From the NCBI GenBank assembly GCA_944320235.1, contig CALUGQ010000028.1, positions 47,220 to 111,219 of the forward strand: a DNA stretch of 64,000 nucleotides, in the 5' to 3' direction. The translations under genes and the position numbers were made by a program. Under the pieces are notes generated by a model. That model worked only from the letters and a program-made list of their open reading frames with translations, did no database searches and was not told where the DNA came from. Shown here in pieces: positions 43,376 to 51,521 of the stretch; within the stretch, counting starts at the first letter, position 1, and every line of letters begins with the position of its first letter. The DNA is from an uncultured Prevotella sp. (lineage in GTDB: Bacteria; Bacteroidota; Bacteroidia; Bacteroidales; Bacteroidaceae).

Positions 43376-44335
43376 ATGAAGAACCAAAAGATTTACGAGG
43401 CCAGCGACAAGATGATCTCTCTCATCCGCGACAACTACAACGTGCTGCAGTCGTTGGGCAGCTTCGGCATAAACCTCGGATTCGGCGACAAGACGGTAAG
43501 GGAAACGTGCGACGACAACGGGGTGGACACATACACGTTCCTCGCCGTGGTCAACTACACCATCAACGGCTACTACGGCTTCGACGACGACGACCAGCTC
43601 TCCGTGCCAACGCTGATGCACTACCTCAAGGCGTGCCACGTTTACTACCTGGACTTCCAGCTGCCGTTCATACGCCGCAGCCTGGAAGAGGCTATCGACG
43701 GAGGCGGCGAGCTCGGCACACTGCTGCTAAGGCTCTACGACGAGTATGCACGCGAGGTGCGCAAGCACATGCTATACGAGGAAAAGACGCTATTCCCCTA
43801 CGTGCAGGCACTGCTCGACAGGCAGCCCACCAACGACTACACCATAGAGACGTTCTCGAAGCACCACGGACAGACCGACATCAAACTGAAAGAGCTCAAG
43901 ACTACCATCATAAAATACCTGCCCACGGATATGCAACGCAACCACAAGCTCATGTCGACACTATACGACATATACAACAACGAGGAATGGCTGAGGCTGC
44001 ACACTGAAGTGGAAGACAACATATTCGTGCCGGCAATAAGGCGGCTTGAGCGCATCTCGAGGCAGAACGACGTCACGAAAAACATATCATCGATGGTGTT
44101 CAAAGGGGGGCAAGACAACGGCGACGCGCTATCTGAGCGCGAAAAGGATGTCATTGTGAGCCTCGTGCAAGGGATGTCGAACAAGGAAATTGCCGAGCAC
44201 CTGTACATTTCGGTAAACACAGTGATAACCCACAGGCGCAACATCGCACGCAAACTGCAGATACACAGCTCCGCGGGGCTGACCATCTACGCCATCGTCA
44301 ACGGACTGGTAGACATATCCAATGTAAAGCTTTAG
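43376..44335 (+). CDS. Hemerythrin-like sensor fused to LuxR DNA-binding domain
   Basis: 319 residues. The N-terminus (~30-60, LGFGDKTVRETCDDNGVD) resembles the DUF542 segment of RIC/ScdA iron-centre repair proteins. A hemerythrin-type four-helix bundle follows (~78-225), with candidate di-iron ligands in ACHVYYLDF (His88), HMLYEEKTLF (His131, Glu135), SKHHGQTD (His163/164) and LHTEVEDNIF (His209, Glu213). A LuxR helix-turn-helix occupies ~252-315 (LSEREKDVIVSLVQGMSNKE). This suggests an oxygen, NO or iron-state sensor that binds DNA directly. It sits immediately upstream of anaerobic nrdDG, its likely target. Ligand and target are inferred. Confidence 0.85.
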   Translation: MKNQKIYEASDKMISLIRDNYNVLQSLGSFGINLGFGDKTVRETCDDNGVDTYTFLAVVNYTINGYYGFDDDDQLSVPTLMHYLKACHVYYLDFQLPFIRRSLEEAIDGGGELGTLLLRLYDEYAREVRKHMLYEEKTLFPYVQALLDRQPTNDYTIETFSKHHGQTDIKLKELKTTIIKYLPTDMQRNHKLMSTLYDIYNNEEWLRLHTEVEDNIFVPAIRRLERISRQNDVTKNISSMVFKGGQDNGDALSEREKDVIVSLVQGMSNKEIAEHLYISVNTVITHRRNIARKLQIHSSAGLTIYAIVNGLVDISNVKL

Positions 44336-44367
44336 GAAATATTTCAACGCCACACGTTTTTTATTCC

Positions 44368-44393
44368 AAATCCGATAGGTTTCTATCGGATTT
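44368..44393. terminator. 11-bp perfect dyad before nrdD
   Basis: AAATCCGATAG and CTATCGGATTT, 4-base loop, 32 bases after the hemerythrin-LuxR stop and ending 5 bases before the nrdD -7 element. It could be a terminator (TTTTGTT follows) or an operator covering the -33 region; both may apply. Confidence 0.55.
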
Positions 44394-44398
44394 TGTTG

Positions 44399-44406
44399 TA
44401 TCTTTG
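44399..44406 (+). promoter_or_regulatory. -7 element for nrdDG
   Basis: TATCTTTG; the usual -33 position falls inside the dyad at 44368-44393. The leader to ATG 44514 is about 100 bases. Confidence 0.5.
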
Positions 44407-44513
44407 TGTCCGAAAAAGAAAAGGCAGTTTCAACAATCAATGCAAATGTTATCAAAAAAGGAAAACTTTCAGCCAAAGGCGCAACAAAAAGTTTCCCAAA
44501 ACTGAACACCGAC

Positions 44514-46625
44514 ATGGAAATAAAGAGCTTTACAATCACCAAAAGGGACGGGTCGGCCGAAAGGTTCTCGCTGGACAAGATAATGAACGCGATAATCAAG
44601 GCTTTCGACTCCGTAAACGAGCCTGTCGACCTCGGCAGCATATCAAAGATATTGAGCCACCTCGACATACGCGAAGGCATAAAAGTGGAGGACATACAGA
44701 ACCAAGTGGAAGAGGCCCTGATGCGCGAAGGCCACTACCACGTGGCCAAGTCGTTCATGCTCTACCGCCAGAGGCACACCGAAGACCGCGAGACAATGGA
44801 GAAGCTGCGCTTCCTCGCGGCCTACTGCGAAGCCGCCAACGCAGCCACCGGCTCGAAATACGACGCCAACGCCAACGTGGAACACAAGAACATAGCCACC
44901 CTCATTGGCGAGCTGCCAAAGTCGAACTTCATCCGCCTTAACAGGAGGCTGCTCACCGACCGCATCAAGAAGATGTATGGCAAGGAGCTGGCCGACCGAT
45001 ACATTGACCTGCTAACCCACCACTTTATATATAAGAACGACGAGACCAGCCTGGCCAACTACTGTGCCTCAATCACCATGTACCCATGGCTCATCGGCGG
45101 AACCATGTCTATCGGCGGCAATTCCACCGCCCCCACCAACCTGAAGTCGTTCTGCGGAGGCTTCGTCAACATGGTTTTCATGGTGTCGAGCATGCTCAGC
45201 GGAGCCTGCGCCACGCCCGAATTCCTGATGTACCTCAACTATTTCATCGGGCTCGAATACGGCAAAGAGTATTACAAGGAGCCCGGGAAAATAGTGGACT
45301 TGTCATTAAAACAGCGCACGATAGACAAGGTAATAACCGATTGTTTCGAACAAATAGTATATTCAATCAACCAGCCCACGGGTGCCAGGAACTACCAGGC
45401 TGTGTTCTGGAACATAGCGTATTACGACCGCCCCTACTTCGAAAGCCTGTTCGGCGAGTTCTATTTCCCCGACGGGAGCAAACCCGACTGGGCCGGGCTT
45501 TCGTGGCTCCAGAAACGCTTCATGAAGTGGTTCAACGCCGAACGGACCAAGGCCGTGCTGACATTCCCCGTGGAAACGATGGCCCTGCTTAGCCGCGACG
45601 GCGACGTGATTGACGAGGAATGGGGCGATTTCACGGCCGAAATGTATGCCGAAGGCCACTCGTTCTTCACATACATGAGCGACAATGCAGACTCACTTTC
45701 GAGCTGCTGCCGGCTCCGCAACGAAATCCAGGACAACGGATTCAGCTACACCCTCGGTGCAGGAGGCGTGTCGACAGGCTCGAAAAGCGTACTGACAATC
45801 AACCTGAACCGCTGCATCCAGTATGCGGTGAACAACAAGATGGACTACAAGGAGTTCCTTGCCGACGTGACAGACCTTTGCCACAAGGTGCAAATGGCAT
45901 ACAACGAGAACCTCAAGGAGCTGCAGGCACACGGCATGCTCCCGCTGTTCGACGCGGGCTACATCAACATATCGCGCCAGTATCTTACCATCGGCATCAA
46001 CGGACTCGTGGAGGCCGCCGAGTTCATGGGCCTGCAAATAAGCGACAACCCCGACTACCTAGCGTTCGTGCAAGGCGTGCTCGGCATAATAGAGAAAAAG
46101 AACCGGGAGTACAGGACGAAGGAAGTCATGTTCAATTGCGAAATGATCCCGGCAGAGAACGTAGGCGTGAAGCACGCCAAATGGGACCGCGAGGACGGCT
46201 ACTTCGTGCCGCGCGACTGCTACAACAGCTACTTCTACATAGTAGAGGATGACTCCACAGACATCATAGAGAAGTTCCGCCTGCACGGCGCACCGTACAT
46301 CGAGCACCTCACAGGGGGCTCCGCACTCCACATGAACCTTGAGGAGCACCTCTCGAAAACACAGTACCGCCAGCTCCTGCGCGTTGCCGCAAAGGAGGGA
46401 TGCAATTACTTCACGTTCAACATCCCGAACACCATATGCAACGACTGCGGCCACATAGACAAGCGATACCTGCACGAATGCCCTGCCTGCCACTCAAAGA
46501 ACGTGGACTACATGACGCGCATCATCGGCTACCTAAAGCGCGTAAGCAACTTCTCTGAGGCGCGCCAGCAGGAAGCCCACCGCCGCTTCTACGCCAAGGC
46601 AGGGGCGGAACTGCCTGCCGAATAA
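44514..46625 (+). CDS. nrdD: Anaerobic (class III) ribonucleoside-triphosphate reductase
   Basis: Oxygen-sensitive glycyl-radical enzyme making dNTPs. It has 703 residues from ATG 44514; the frame extends upstream only to a GTG at the promoter. An ATP-cone lies at the N-terminus (FTITKRDGSAERFSLDKIMN), then the barrel (MYPWLIGGTMSIGGNSTAP, KSFCGGFVNMVF). The zinc site is CNDCGHIDKRYLHECPACHS near the C-terminus. The glycyl-radical segment is RIIGYLKRVSNFSEARQQEA; its Gly is in IIGYL. It is 32 bases upstream of its activase nrdG and flanked by two LuxR-type regulators. Confidence 0.95.
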   Translation: MEIKSFTITKRDGSAERFSLDKIMNAIIKAFDSVNEPVDLGSISKILSHLDIREGIKVEDIQNQVEEALMREGHYHVAKSFMLYRQRHTEDRETMEKLRFLAAYCEAANAATGSKYDANANVEHKNIATLIGELPKSNFIRLNRRLLTDRIKKMYGKELADRYIDLLTHHFIYKNDETSLANYCASITMYPWLIGGTMSIGGNSTAPTNLKSFCGGFVNMVFMVSSMLSGACATPEFLMYLNYFIGLEYGKEYYKEPGKIVDLSLKQRTIDKVITDCFEQIVYSINQPTGARNYQAVFWNIAYYDRPYFESLFGEFYFPDGSKPDWAGLSWLQKRFMKWFNAERTKAVLTFPVETMALLSRDGDVIDEEWGDFTAEMYAEGHSFFTYMSDNADSLSSCCRLRNEIQDNGFSYTLGAGGVSTGSKSVLTINLNRCIQYAVNNKMDYKEFLADVTDLCHKVQMAYNENLKELQAHGMLPLFDAGYINISRQYLTIGINGLVEAAEFMGLQISDNPDYLAFVQGVLGIIEKKNREYRTKEVMFNCEMIPAENVGVKHAKWDREDGYFVPRDCYNSYFYIVEDDSTDIIEKFRLHGAPYIEHLTGGSALHMNLEEHLSKTQYRQLLRVAAKEGCNYFTFNIPNTICNDCGHIDKRYLHECPACHSKNVDYMTRIIGYLKRVSNFSEARQQEAHRRFYAKAGAELPAE

Positions 46626-46657
46626 GGCTCAATGACGAAAAGAAAGCAAATAACGCT

Positions 46658-47122
46658 ATGCTGAAATACGTAAACACAGGCGTGGTATTCCAGGAAATAC
46701 CCGACGAAGTGACCCTCGCCATCAACCTGTCAGGCTGCCCCTGCCGATGCCCGGGCTGCCATAGCAGTTACCTGTGGCAGGACATAGGCACCCCGCTCAG
46801 CCCCATGGAGCTTGAATCCATGGTGCGCCGCTATGCCACCGACATCACTTGCGTGTGCTTCATGGGCGGCGATGCCGAGCCGGCCTACGTCAACGCGCTG
46901 GCCAGATACCTGCGCCAGGAGCACCCGGAGCTGAAAGTGGCATGGTACAGCGGCCGCCAGCGCGTGCCGACGACGGTGCGCAAGGCCGACTTTGACTACA
47001 TAAAACTCGGCCCGTACATCGCCCACCTGGGATGCCTGCGCGAGCGGACGACAAACCAAAGGCTCTACAAGCGAGCATCGGGCGACGACTTCACCGACAT
47101 AACGTCGCGCTTTTGGAAGTAA
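46658..47122 (+). CDS. nrdG: Anaerobic ribonucleotide reductase activase
   Basis: Radical-SAM enzyme that installs the glycyl radical on NrdD. 154 residues, the usual NrdG size. SGCPCRCPGCHSSYLW carries the CxxxCxxC [4Fe-4S] motif (Cys27, Cys31, Cys34), and CVCFMGGDAEPAYV the SAM-contacting GGD region. It follows nrdD in one operon, closed by a strong terminator 50 bases downstream. Confidence 0.94.
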   Translation: MLKYVNTGVVFQEIPDEVTLAINLSGCPCRCPGCHSSYLWQDIGTPLSPMELESMVRRYATDITCVCFMGGDAEPAYVNALARYLRQEHPELKVAWYSGRQRVPTTVRKADFDYIKLGPYIAHLGCLRERTTNQRLYKRASGDDFTDITSRFWK

Positions 47123-47171
47123 GGCGTCAACACAAATTCATCATAATTTTAACCTGATTGTTTGACGTAAC

Positions 47172-47218
47172 GAGGGCGGGGAACTTGCCACTGGCAACTC
47201 TCCGCCCTCTGTTTTTTT
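47172..47218 (+). terminator. Terminator of nrdDG
   Basis: GAGGGCGG pairs with CCGCCCTC around an inner TTGCCA/TGGCAA hairpin, followed by TGTTTTTTT. Confidence 0.9.
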
Positions 47219-47330
47219 AAAGAATGCAAGCCCTGGCATAACGAATATCGCGCCGGCAAAGCTGGCTTTGAAACCCTGTATGGCTGCGCAGCAGGCTGCC
47301 AAAGCCGCCATGAAAGGCCACCGTGCGCCA

Positions 47331-47933
47331 CTATATGCTGTCTATGCCCACATATCCGTTCACGACGGCATAGATGGTGAGCGCCGAAACGCTCCTTGCC
47401 CCCAACTTTTCCATGATGTTCTTGCGGTGAGTGACAACCGTCGACAGCCCTATGTTGAGCCTGTCGGCTATCTCCTTGTTGATAAACCCGCGCACGATTA
47501 GCGCCAGCACCTCAGCCTCACGGTCCGACAACACGCGCCGGTGCGCACCGACGGCAGGCGGCAGGTTGCGCCCACCGGCATGCGCTCCCTGCTCCAGCGC
47601 GAGCAGCGACTTGACGAGCTGCCGCTCAGGCACATAGGTGCAGATGCTGTGGAAGCCGCGCGGCTGCGCCTCTTCTGCCGCCGACGGGGTGAGCACAATG
47701 GTCTTGCTGCGCCGCTCGGTGAAGAATGCACGGTTCTCCAGCAGCACGTTAAGCGCCACGAAATAGTGGAAAAAGCTTTCCGGCTTGTTTGCCGCCAGTT
47801 CGCCAACCGAACCGAACGTGCATACATCCATCACCGGTATCAACTCCTGCAGCATCGCCTTCAACCCCAGCGCGGCAGGCGTGTTTGGGTCTATTATGGC
47901 CACCATGGGATGGCTGTATCTTCCTTGTTCCAT
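47331..47933 (-). CDS. LuxR-type regulator, partner of the hemerythrin-LuxR protein
   Basis: 200 residues from ATG 47933; the open frame continues upstream into repeat DNA. Residues 1-115 look like a response-regulator receiver fold (MVAIIDPNTPAALGLKAMLQ) but lack the clear phospho-acceptor environment. Residues ~135-198 are a LuxR domain (LSDREAEVLALIVRGFINKE). Its last 35 residues, THRKNIMEKL...ALTIYAVVNGYVGI, align closely with the end of the hemerythrin-LuxR protein (THRRNIARKL...GLTIYAIVNGLVDI). The two flank nrdDG and may act on the same promoter or as a heterodimer (inference). Confidence 0.8.
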   Translation of the reverse strand: MEQGRYSHPMVAIIDPNTPAALGLKAMLQELIPVMDVCTFGSVGELAANKPESFFHYFVALNVLLENRAFFTERRSKTIVLTPSAAEEAQPRGFHSICTYVPERQLVKSLLALEQGAHAGGRNLPPAVGAHRRVLSDREAEVLALIVRGFINKEIADRLNIGLSTVVTHRKNIMEKLGARSVSALTIYAVVNGYVGIDSI

Positions 47934-47941
47934 TTCAGTTG

Positions 47942-47949
47942 CAAAATTA
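47942..47949 (-). promoter_or_regulatory. -7 element for LuxR gene
   Basis: Minus strand TAATTTTG only 8 bases before ATG 47933; this gives a very short leader. Confidence 0.35.
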
Positions 47950-48091
47950 CTGAAAACAAGACAAACGGCAAAACATTTCCGCACAAAAGCCGCTGCAAGC
48001 CCCACGTCTACAACTGAAACAGGCAACAGCCATGACAAAATCCTTACACGCAAACATCCAGCACAAAAAAGATGCCGCCCGGCCCGCCGTA

Positions 48092-48179
48092 ACGGCCCGC
48101 CTTGCCCTGCAAAACATGCCATTTCGCAATGCAGAACGGCACATTTTGCACCCTCGAACTACCCTAACACACAAGCCAA
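48092..48179 (+). repeat. 22-bp unit array D (four units)
   Basis: Units start at 48092, 48114, 48136 and 48158; the third begins ACGGCACATTTTGCA. TGATTATCAGC follows immediately. AAAATCCTTAC occurs on both sides, 192 bases apart. Confidence 0.75.
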
Positions 48180-48331
48180 TGATTATCAGCTACATACACA
48201 AACATCCACGCAGCGCGCAAAAAAGCGAAAAATCCTTACCCACAGAAGCGCAAAATGGCCTTGCGCACAGCTGCAGCCCGACCACGGCAAAACCGCACCA
48301 AGCTACAACGGTGCAGCAAAATGACGATTAG

Positions 48332-48364
48332 TTGCGGATATTCCGATGATTTTTCCTACCTTTG
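48332..48364 (+). promoter_or_regulatory. Promoter for GH2 gene
   Basis: TTG (48332-48334), 22 bases, TACCTTTG (48357-48364); leader about 95 bases. Confidence 0.45.
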
Positions 48365-48466
48365 TAGGCAGAAACGCCTGCCGACAGCCCGCCATGCGGC
48401 GGCAATGCCGCTGCTGCCGCGTGCAGGCACACTTGAGACAGACACAACCAAACGACTTAAGACATT

Positions 48467-50878
48467 ATGAGAAACAAAATCCTTACCATCGCGCTTGCCG
48501 TGGCTACAGCCGCAGCTGCGCAGCCACGGCGCGAAAGCGTGCTCACCGAAGGGTGGCAGTTCTCGCGCGACAAGGCCACGTGGCAGAACGTGAGCGTACC
48601 CCACGACTGGGCAATCAGCGGCCCGTTCGACAAGAAATGGGACCTGCAGATAGTGGCAATCGAACAGAACAACGAGACTGTGCCTACCGAAAAGTCGGGC
48701 CGGTCGGGCGCCCTGCCCTGGATAGGCCAAGGCCACTACAAGCGCACGCTGGCCATACCCGAGGGCTACGCCAAGGCCGAGCTGGTGTTCGACGGGGCGA
48801 TGGCCGAGCCTACCGTCACCGTCAACGGGCAGCGGGCGGGCTACTGGGCATACGGCTACAACGCGTTCCGGGTAGACATAACGCCATACGTGAAGCCCGG
48901 CGACAACCTGCTCGAAGTAAGCCTCAACAACATGGAAGAGAGCAGCCGGTGGTACCCGGGCGGCGGTCTCTACCGCCCCGTCACGCTGGTGCTCACGGGC
49001 AATGAGCGCATAGCGCCGTGGGCGACTTTCGCCCGCACGGCAAAGATAGACAAAGACAAGGCGTTCATCGACGTCGACACCAAGGTAGAGGGCATCAGCC
49101 CTGCCGACGTGGCCGGGGTGGAGATAACGCTCCGCGACAGGAAAGGCTACGTGGTGGCCGCCAGCCGCTGCGACATAGCCGCCGACGGAAGCGTGAAGAC
49201 GCAGCTCGACGTAAGCAAGCCCGAGCTGTGGTCACCCGAGTCGCCCTACCTCTACAAGCTCTCAACACGCCTGTACAAAGACAACCGGCTGATGGACGAG
49301 CAAACGATGAACTTCGGCATACGCACCATCAGCGTGACGAAAGAGGGCGGCTTCATGCTCAACGGCAAGTCGCGCAAGTTCAAGGGTGTATGCCTCCACC
49401 ACGACCTCGGCCCGCTCGGCGCCGCAGTGAACAAGGCCGCACTCATACGCCAGATAAAGATGATGAAGCGCATGGGCTGCGATGCCATACGCACAGCGCA
49501 CAACATGCCCTCCACAATGCAGATGGACGTGTGCGACTCGCTCGGCATGATGGTCATGGCCGAGAGCTTCGATATGTGGAAATACCCAAAGTGCAAGAAC
49601 GGCTACTGCCGCTTCTTCGACGAATGGGCTGAGAAAGACATCACGAACCTGGTGCTCTGCCACCGCAACCACCCCTCAATCGTGATGTGGAGCATAGGCA
49701 ACGAGATACCCGAGCAGGGCATGAGGGGAGGCGCAGCCACCGCCAAGCGGCTGCAAGACATCTGCCACCGCCTCGACCCCACGCGCACAGTTACGCAGGG
49801 AATGGACCGCGTTGACAACGCAATGAAGACCGGTTTCGCTGGCGCAATGGACGTGCCGGGCTTCAACTACCGCCTGCACAAGTACGAGAAAGGCCTCAAG
49901 GAACTGCCACAGGGCTTCCTGCTCGGGTCGGAGACAGCTTCGACGGTAAGCTCGCGAGGCGTTTACAAGTTCCCCGTCGTGGCCGGCCACAGCAAGACAT
50001 ATGCCGACGGGCAGTGCTCAGGGTATGATGTTGAACACTGCTCGTGGAGCAACCTGCCCGATGACGACTGGCGGTGGCAGGATGATTGCAGCCAGGTGAT
50101 AGGCGAATTCGTATGGACCGGATACGACTACCTGGGCGAACCGACCCCCTACGACGAGTATTGGCCGAGCCGGAGCAGCTACTTCGGCATCTGCGACCTG
50201 GCCGGCCTGCCAAAGGACCGCTACTGGCTTTACCGCAGCAAATGGAACACGCAGGAGCACACCACGCACCTTCTGCCACACTGGACATGGCCCGGACGCG
50301 AGGGCAAAGTGACGCCGGTGTACTGCTATACCGACGGAGTTGAAGGCGAACTCTTCATAAACGGCAAGAGCCAGGGGCGCGTGCGCAAACAGAAAGACGG
50401 CAGGCTCGACCGCTACCGCCTGCGCTGGAACGACGTGAAATATGAGCCTGGGGAAATAAAGGTGGTAACCTACGACGCCGACGGGAACAGAATCGGCGAG
50501 GCTTCGCGCCGCACAGCAGGCCCCGCCGCACAGCTTCTGCTCGATGCCGAGTGCCAGACTGAAGCCAAGCGCCCCACGCTCCGCGCCGACGGGGAAGACA
50601 TGGCATTCGTCACAGTGACCATGGCCGACAAGGACGGAACGCCATGCCCCACTGCCGACAACCAGCTTACGTTCACCGTCGAAGGCGAAGGCACGTTCCA
50701 GGCAGCCTGCAACGGCGATGCCACATCGCTCGAGCCGTTCACGAACCCGCAGATGAAGCTGTTCAGCGGGCAGCTCGTTGTCATAGTACGCAGCACAAAG
50801 AAAGCCGGAACCATAAAGCTCACCGTGACCGACAAGAAGCTCGGCATCTCCAAGTCAATGGACATAAAGACAATATAA
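48467..50878 (+). CDS. Exported GH2 glycosidase (beta-galactosidase-like)
   Basis: 803 residues with signal peptide (MRNKILTIALAVATAAAA). Order: jelly-roll sugar-binding domain (~25-190, ESSRWYPGGGLYRPVTL), Ig-like domain (~195-300), TIM barrel (~305-590), then two further beta domains. The acid/base Glu is in IVMWSIGNEIPEQ; the nucleophile Glu is probably the one in FLLGSETASTV. KGVCLHHDLGPLG and CDAIRTAHN are GH2 landmarks. It cleaves a beta-linked sugar, perhaps galactose, in the periplasm. No SusCD genes nearby, so the substrate is open. Confidence 0.9.
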   Translation: MRNKILTIALAVATAAAAQPRRESVLTEGWQFSRDKATWQNVSVPHDWAISGPFDKKWDLQIVAIEQNNETVPTEKSGRSGALPWIGQGHYKRTLAIPEGYAKAELVFDGAMAEPTVTVNGQRAGYWAYGYNAFRVDITPYVKPGDNLLEVSLNNMEESSRWYPGGGLYRPVTLVLTGNERIAPWATFARTAKIDKDKAFIDVDTKVEGISPADVAGVEITLRDRKGYVVAASRCDIAADGSVKTQLDVSKPELWSPESPYLYKLSTRLYKDNRLMDEQTMNFGIRTISVTKEGGFMLNGKSRKFKGVCLHHDLGPLGAAVNKAALIRQIKMMKRMGCDAIRTAHNMPSTMQMDVCDSLGMMVMAESFDMWKYPKCKNGYCRFFDEWAEKDITNLVLCHRNHPSIVMWSIGNEIPEQGMRGGAATAKRLQDICHRLDPTRTVTQGMDRVDNAMKTGFAGAMDVPGFNYRLHKYEKGLKELPQGFLLGSETASTVSSRGVYKFPVVAGHSKTYADGQCSGYDVEHCSWSNLPDDDWRWQDDCSQVIGEFVWTGYDYLGEPTPYDEYWPSRSSYFGICDLAGLPKDRYWLYRSKWNTQEHTTHLLPHWTWPGREGKVTPVYCYTDGVEGELFINGKSQGRVRKQKDGRLDRYRLRWNDVKYEPGEIKVVTYDADGNRIGEASRRTAGPAAQLLLDAECQTEAKRPTLRADGEDMAFVTVTMADKDGTPCPTADNQLTFTVEGEGTFQAACNGDATSLEPFTNPQMKLFSGQLVVIVRSTKKAGTIKLTVTDKKLGISKSMDIKTI

Positions 50879-50910
50879 GCAACAAGCCAAAAAGCCAAAG
50901 CCCCAAGAAC

Positions 50911-50949
50911 GCCCCTGACGGCCGGGCGGTGCATCCGGCCGGCAGGGGC
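50911..50949 (+). terminator. GC-rich hairpin after GH2 gene
   Basis: GCCCCTG...CAGGGGC outer stem with CGGCCGG/CCGGCCG inside, 32 bases after the stop; no T run, so termination is uncertain. Confidence 0.4.
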
Positions 50950-51063
50950 AAGCTGAAAGCACAGAAGCATACCAATGCAGGCCGGCAAGCACCAAACCAC
51001 AAGTTTGGCGAAGCCTATGCACAAGGCCTCCAGCCCAACAATAAAAACCTATGGCATAATAAT

Positions 51064-51112
51064 CCTCCCGCTTGGCGCACTGATGTGCGGCGCAAGCGGG
51101 AGGGTTTGGTTT
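51064..51112. terminator. Hairpin between GH2 gene and the small gene
   Basis: CCTCCCGCTT pairs with AAGCGGGAGG around a second GC-rich stem; GTTTGGTTT follows on plus, ATTATT on minus. It would end the minus-strand small gene 24 bases after its stop. Confidence 0.65.
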
Positions 51113-51136
51113 AAAACAGAAAGTCAACCAACACGG

Positions 51137-51253
51137 TCAGTAACCCCATGCAAGGCTGCCGGCCATGGACTGATAGCGGTCATTGAAATCCTCGTTGTAG
51201 TGATTGTCAAGCTCGTAGAACTCTTCATTGTACGATTTTCTCTTTGGTTTCAT
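51137..51253 (-). CDS. 38-residue protein, unknown, with strong ribosome-binding site
   Basis: Too short for usual gene calls, but every expression signal is present on the minus strand. A promoter TTG-N20-TATATTTG lies at 51364-51334. GGAGGA sits 8 bases before the ATG, which is remarkable where Shine-Dalgarno sites are rare. A hairpin lies 24 bases beyond the TGA. The product begins MKPKRKSYNEEFYELDN and ends SMAGSLAWGY. It is soluble, basic at the start, then rich in Asn, Asp, Glu and Tyr, with no signal or membrane segment. I do not recognise it. A small regulatory or binding protein is possible; function unknown. Confidence 0.6.
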   Translation of the reverse strand: MKPKRKSYNEEFYELDNHYNEDFNDRYQSMAGSLAWGY

Positions 51254-51333
51254 AGTCTGTTCCTCCATAAGACCCTCAGTCTCGTTTGGGCCTTTTAGTT
51301 AACACTACCGATGCGAGACCACATCTTCATTGG

Positions 51334-51364
51334 CAAATATAGCTTTTTTTTCGGTTATACGCAA
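51334..51364 (-). promoter_or_regulatory. Promoter for the 38-residue protein
   Basis: Minus strand TTG (51364-51362), 20 bases, TATATTTG (51341-51334). Predicted leader of about 75 bases with a GTCTCG/CGAGAC pairing. Confidence 0.6.
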
Positions 51365-51421
51365 CGCACGATAGCATTATTTCGCACTCCTTAATCCTTT
51401 TTACGAATGTGTTACAAACAT

Positions 51422-51448
51422 AAAACCGCCACCCTCAGCGGGCGGCGG
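51422..51448 (-). terminator. Terminator of the OmpA-family gene
   Basis: Minus strand CCGCCGCCC, loop GCTGA, GGGTGGCGG (one G-U), then TTTTA. Confidence 0.7.
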
Positions 51449-51521
51449 CGCTATCCTGAAACACATCTATCCACCTTTGCCACGCCGGCACGGGCGATTC
51501 CATGCCGCACGGCAGACGGAC

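Larger units (their letters stand above)
47934..48466. other. Divergent intergenic region with array D
   Basis: Holds a minus-strand TAATTTTG (47949-47942) for the LuxR gene, array D (48092-48179) framed by two AAAATCCTTAC (48037 and 48229), and the promoter of the GH2 gene (48332-48364). No gene seen. Confidence 0.65.

Noticed and set aside
44406-44513. GTG start extending nrdD by 36 codons
   Set aside because: The GTG overlaps the -7 promoter element, so it cannot be translated from this transcript.
47934-48122. Upstream extension of the 47.3 kb LuxR gene
   Set aside because: It enters repeat array D and lacks protein features; ATG 47933 fits the receiver-like domain.
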